Below, in pieces: positions 62,745-64,000 of a stretch of DNA of 64,000 nucleotides. The notes beneath the pieces were generated by a model. It did not search any database. It saw only the letters and a list, made by a program, of their open reading frames with translations, and was not told the origin of the DNA. This DNA comes from PZPK01 sp965230795 (GTDB taxonomy: Bacteria; Pseudomonadota; Gammaproteobacteria; Pseudomonadales; Oleiphilaceae). Position numbers and translations under genes: made by a program. Every line of letters begins with the position of its first letter. The stretch's first letter is position 1. The stretch lies in assembly GCA_965230795.1 (NCBI GenBank), contig OZ246020.1, positions 3,224,001 to 3,288,000 of the forward strand, in the 5' to 3' direction.

Positions 62745-63668
62745 CTACTGAAGCCTAAACGCTATGGGCACTTCGACGTAAACACGGGCATGGAGCGTGT
62801 CATCGCCCGAGTCCAGACCGAAAACCCAGTCTTTGCGCACGGTTTCCCAGGCAGCATGATCCAGAATCGAGTAACCACTGGAGTCGACAATGGTGATGTC
62901 ATCGGCTCGACCATCACCGGCGACCCACACGCCCAGTACCACACTCCCCTGCCAACCATGACGGCGCGCCAGATTGGGGTAACCGGGTTTGGGATTCGCA
63001 GCACTACCGACGACAAAACTGGCTGACGGACTGGCCTGCTCTTGAGAGGCCTCTTCCATCTGTTTTGCATGCTCGGGAAGCGCCACCTTGGCCAGAGCCT
63101 GCTCCACGGGCGTTTGCTTGAGAGCAGAGGGTGCGTCCGCCGACAGCGCTTTGGTCTCGGCTGGTACCGGCTCCGGCATCGAAAGCATTGGTTTCGCAAG
63201 CTCGGCCTGTACTTCAGTATTCAACTCACGTTCAGCCGACGCCTGCGCAACACGCATATTCGAAGATTCCGGCATTTTGACCGTTTGCACCTCAGTCGCT
63301 GTTAAATCCACTGACTGCGTTGGGGACGTTTGCGGTGGTTTCGCCTCTACACGAGTTTCTGAATCAGTAATGTGTTTCGCTGGAGCAGTATCCGGCTCAG
63401 GCAAACGATTCGCCGACGCGCTTTGCACATCAATCTCATCCGCCACACTCTCGCCGGCATCGCTCGGTAGCAGTGAAACCTGGTAAGTAGTTTTCAGGAT
63501 AACCGGGCGCTGGATTTGCCATTGATCTTCAAGGGAAAGCACCAAGCCGTGGGCGGCCACCGACATCAGCAGTGCCAATCCCCACGCTCTTTGCGCTGAG
63601 CCAAGCCTGGGACTGCCAGAAGGCAAAGCCGACTTTACTGCTTGGTTGTTGTCAGAAGAAACAATCAC
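62745..63668 (-). CDS. tonB: TonB-type energy transducer
   Basis: 307 aa inner-membrane protein that couples the proton-motive force, through ExbBD, to outer-membrane receptors. GTG start 63668 (GGA 8 nt upstream). N-terminal helix LGSAQRAWGLALLMSVAAHGLVLSL, with the family His; a long Pro/Glu/Ala-rich linker; C-terminal domain NPKPGYPNLARRHGWQGSVVLGVWVAGDGR ... VYVEVPIAFRLQ, with the YP motif that contacts TonB boxes. Adjacent to btuB on the same strand, so probably a B12-dedicated TonB; exbB/exbD are not in the window. Confidence 0.92.
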   Translation of the reverse strand: MIVSSDNNQAVKSALPSGSPRLGSAQRAWGLALLMSVAAHGLVLSLEDQWQIQRPVILKTTYQVSLLPSDAGESVADEIDVQSASANRLPEPDTAPAKHITDSETRVEAKPPQTSPTQSVDLTATEVQTVKMPESSNMRVAQASAERELNTEVQAELAKPMLSMPEPVPAETKALSADAPSALKQTPVEQALAKVALPEHAKQMEEASQEQASPSASFVVGSAANPKPGYPNLARRHGWQGSVVLGVWVAGDGRADDITIVDSSGYSILDHAAWETVRKDWVFGLDSGDDTLHARVYVEVPIAFRLQ

Positions 63669-63800
63669 GGGCGCGTCCGGAAGATAAAATGAGTCGCTCT
63701 GCTTGAGCCAAAATCGACGCGACTATACCGCAGCAATCCAAAGCAGCCAAGCGATCAATTTTCAATCAACGCTTCAGAACACAGAACTCATCCTCTCTAA

Positions 63801-64000
63801 TTACGCCTGCATATTTGATGCAATTAGCCGTCGCTTGGCGGCGGCAGACATGCTTTTCAACTGATACTCGCGACGCGATGCAGCCGCCCGGTTTTCACAG
63901 CTTTCGTAATACACGACTGCGCTGGGTCGACGCCCGAGAAAGTATTTGGCCCCCTTGTTACCCTGCCCCAAATGCCGTGCCAGATGTTCCGCAAACCGGC
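63801..64000 (-). CDS. GIY-YIG-family protein, 5' end outside the window
   Basis: The last 65 codons of a GIY-YIG nuclease-superfamily protein (YhbQ/UPF0213-like). Visible is the conserved middle and tail RHLGQGNKGAKYFLGRRPSAVVYYES, then REYQLKSMSAAAKRRLI. The GIY and YIG motifs lie in the part beyond position 64000. In the family the Arg of GRRP and the Glu of YYE belong to the active-site region. Function of these small proteins is debated. Confidence 0.85.
   Translation of the reverse strand, partial: RFAEHLARHLGQGNKGAKYFLGRRPSAVVYYESCENRAAASRREYQLKSMSAAAKRRLIASNMQA

Overview
The window is a Gram-negative chromosome segment. LptF/LptG, TonB, an outer-membrane BtuB receptor, lipoproteins and the lptG-lptF / pepA-holC-valS arrangement all point to a gammaproteobacterium. 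Arabinose-binding-type AraC regulators, a putative solute-binding protein of the DUF6091 type and assimilatory nirBD suggest a marine, metabolically versatile heterotroph of the Alcanivorax/Marinobacter/Ketobacter kind. The genus is inferred, not shown.

Layout. 1-8.98 kb is a conserved housekeeping block: lptG-lptF (minus), diverging from pepA-holC-valS, a PanE-type reductase, mak and syd (plus). 8.97-22.8 kb holds mixed metabolic and regulatory genes: an esterase-like hydrolase, an Old Yellow Enzyme with a divergent AraC/DJ-1 regulator, a chemoreceptor, a fatty-acid hydroxylase, two DMT exporters, avtA with a glutamine amidotransferase, a SIMPL protein and acireductone dioxygenase. 22.9-29.8 kb carries a three-gene molybdenum hydroxylase operon (2Fe-2S subunit, Mo subunit, XdhC), an Smr protein, a LysR regulator and a solute-binding protein. 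30.2-36.3 kb holds an unusual miaA, a fused PP2C phosphatase/Ser-Thr kinase and, divergently, nirB-nirD. The nirB upstream region contains a sigma-54 promoter match and three NtrC-like boxes. 36.3-49.2 kb contains an alpha/beta hydrolase-OsmC fusion, a lipocalin, a prpE-like acyl-CoA synthetase, MscS, a solute-binding protein, a 58-aa protein, a coiled-coil SPOR-like protein, an unrecognised protein, a lipoprotein hydrolase, an AraC regulator and a CrtI-like oxidoreductase.

49.2-53.9 kb is the most unusual part. It looks like a small, integrase-less integron cassette array (a CALIN). It contains attC-like palindromic sites, AT-rich cassettes with two toxin-antitoxin modules (ccdAB and yefM-yoeB), a membrane-protein cassette and a duplicated non-coding cassette. 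Two related transposable elements, a 1.8-kb IS1182-like element and a 167-bp MITE, are each inserted at the CGTT/AACG core of an attC-like site. I saw no integrase gene.

53.9-62.1 kb is a cobalamin uptake and salvage operon on the minus strand: btuB, cobQ, cobU, btuD, btuC, btuF, cobO and an isochorismatase-family gene. It is preceded by a cobalamin riboswitch. 62.1-62.75 kb is repeat-rich, with a 118-bp duplication and fifteen 7-bp repeats. A tonB gene and the 3' end of a GIY-YIG protein gene close the window.
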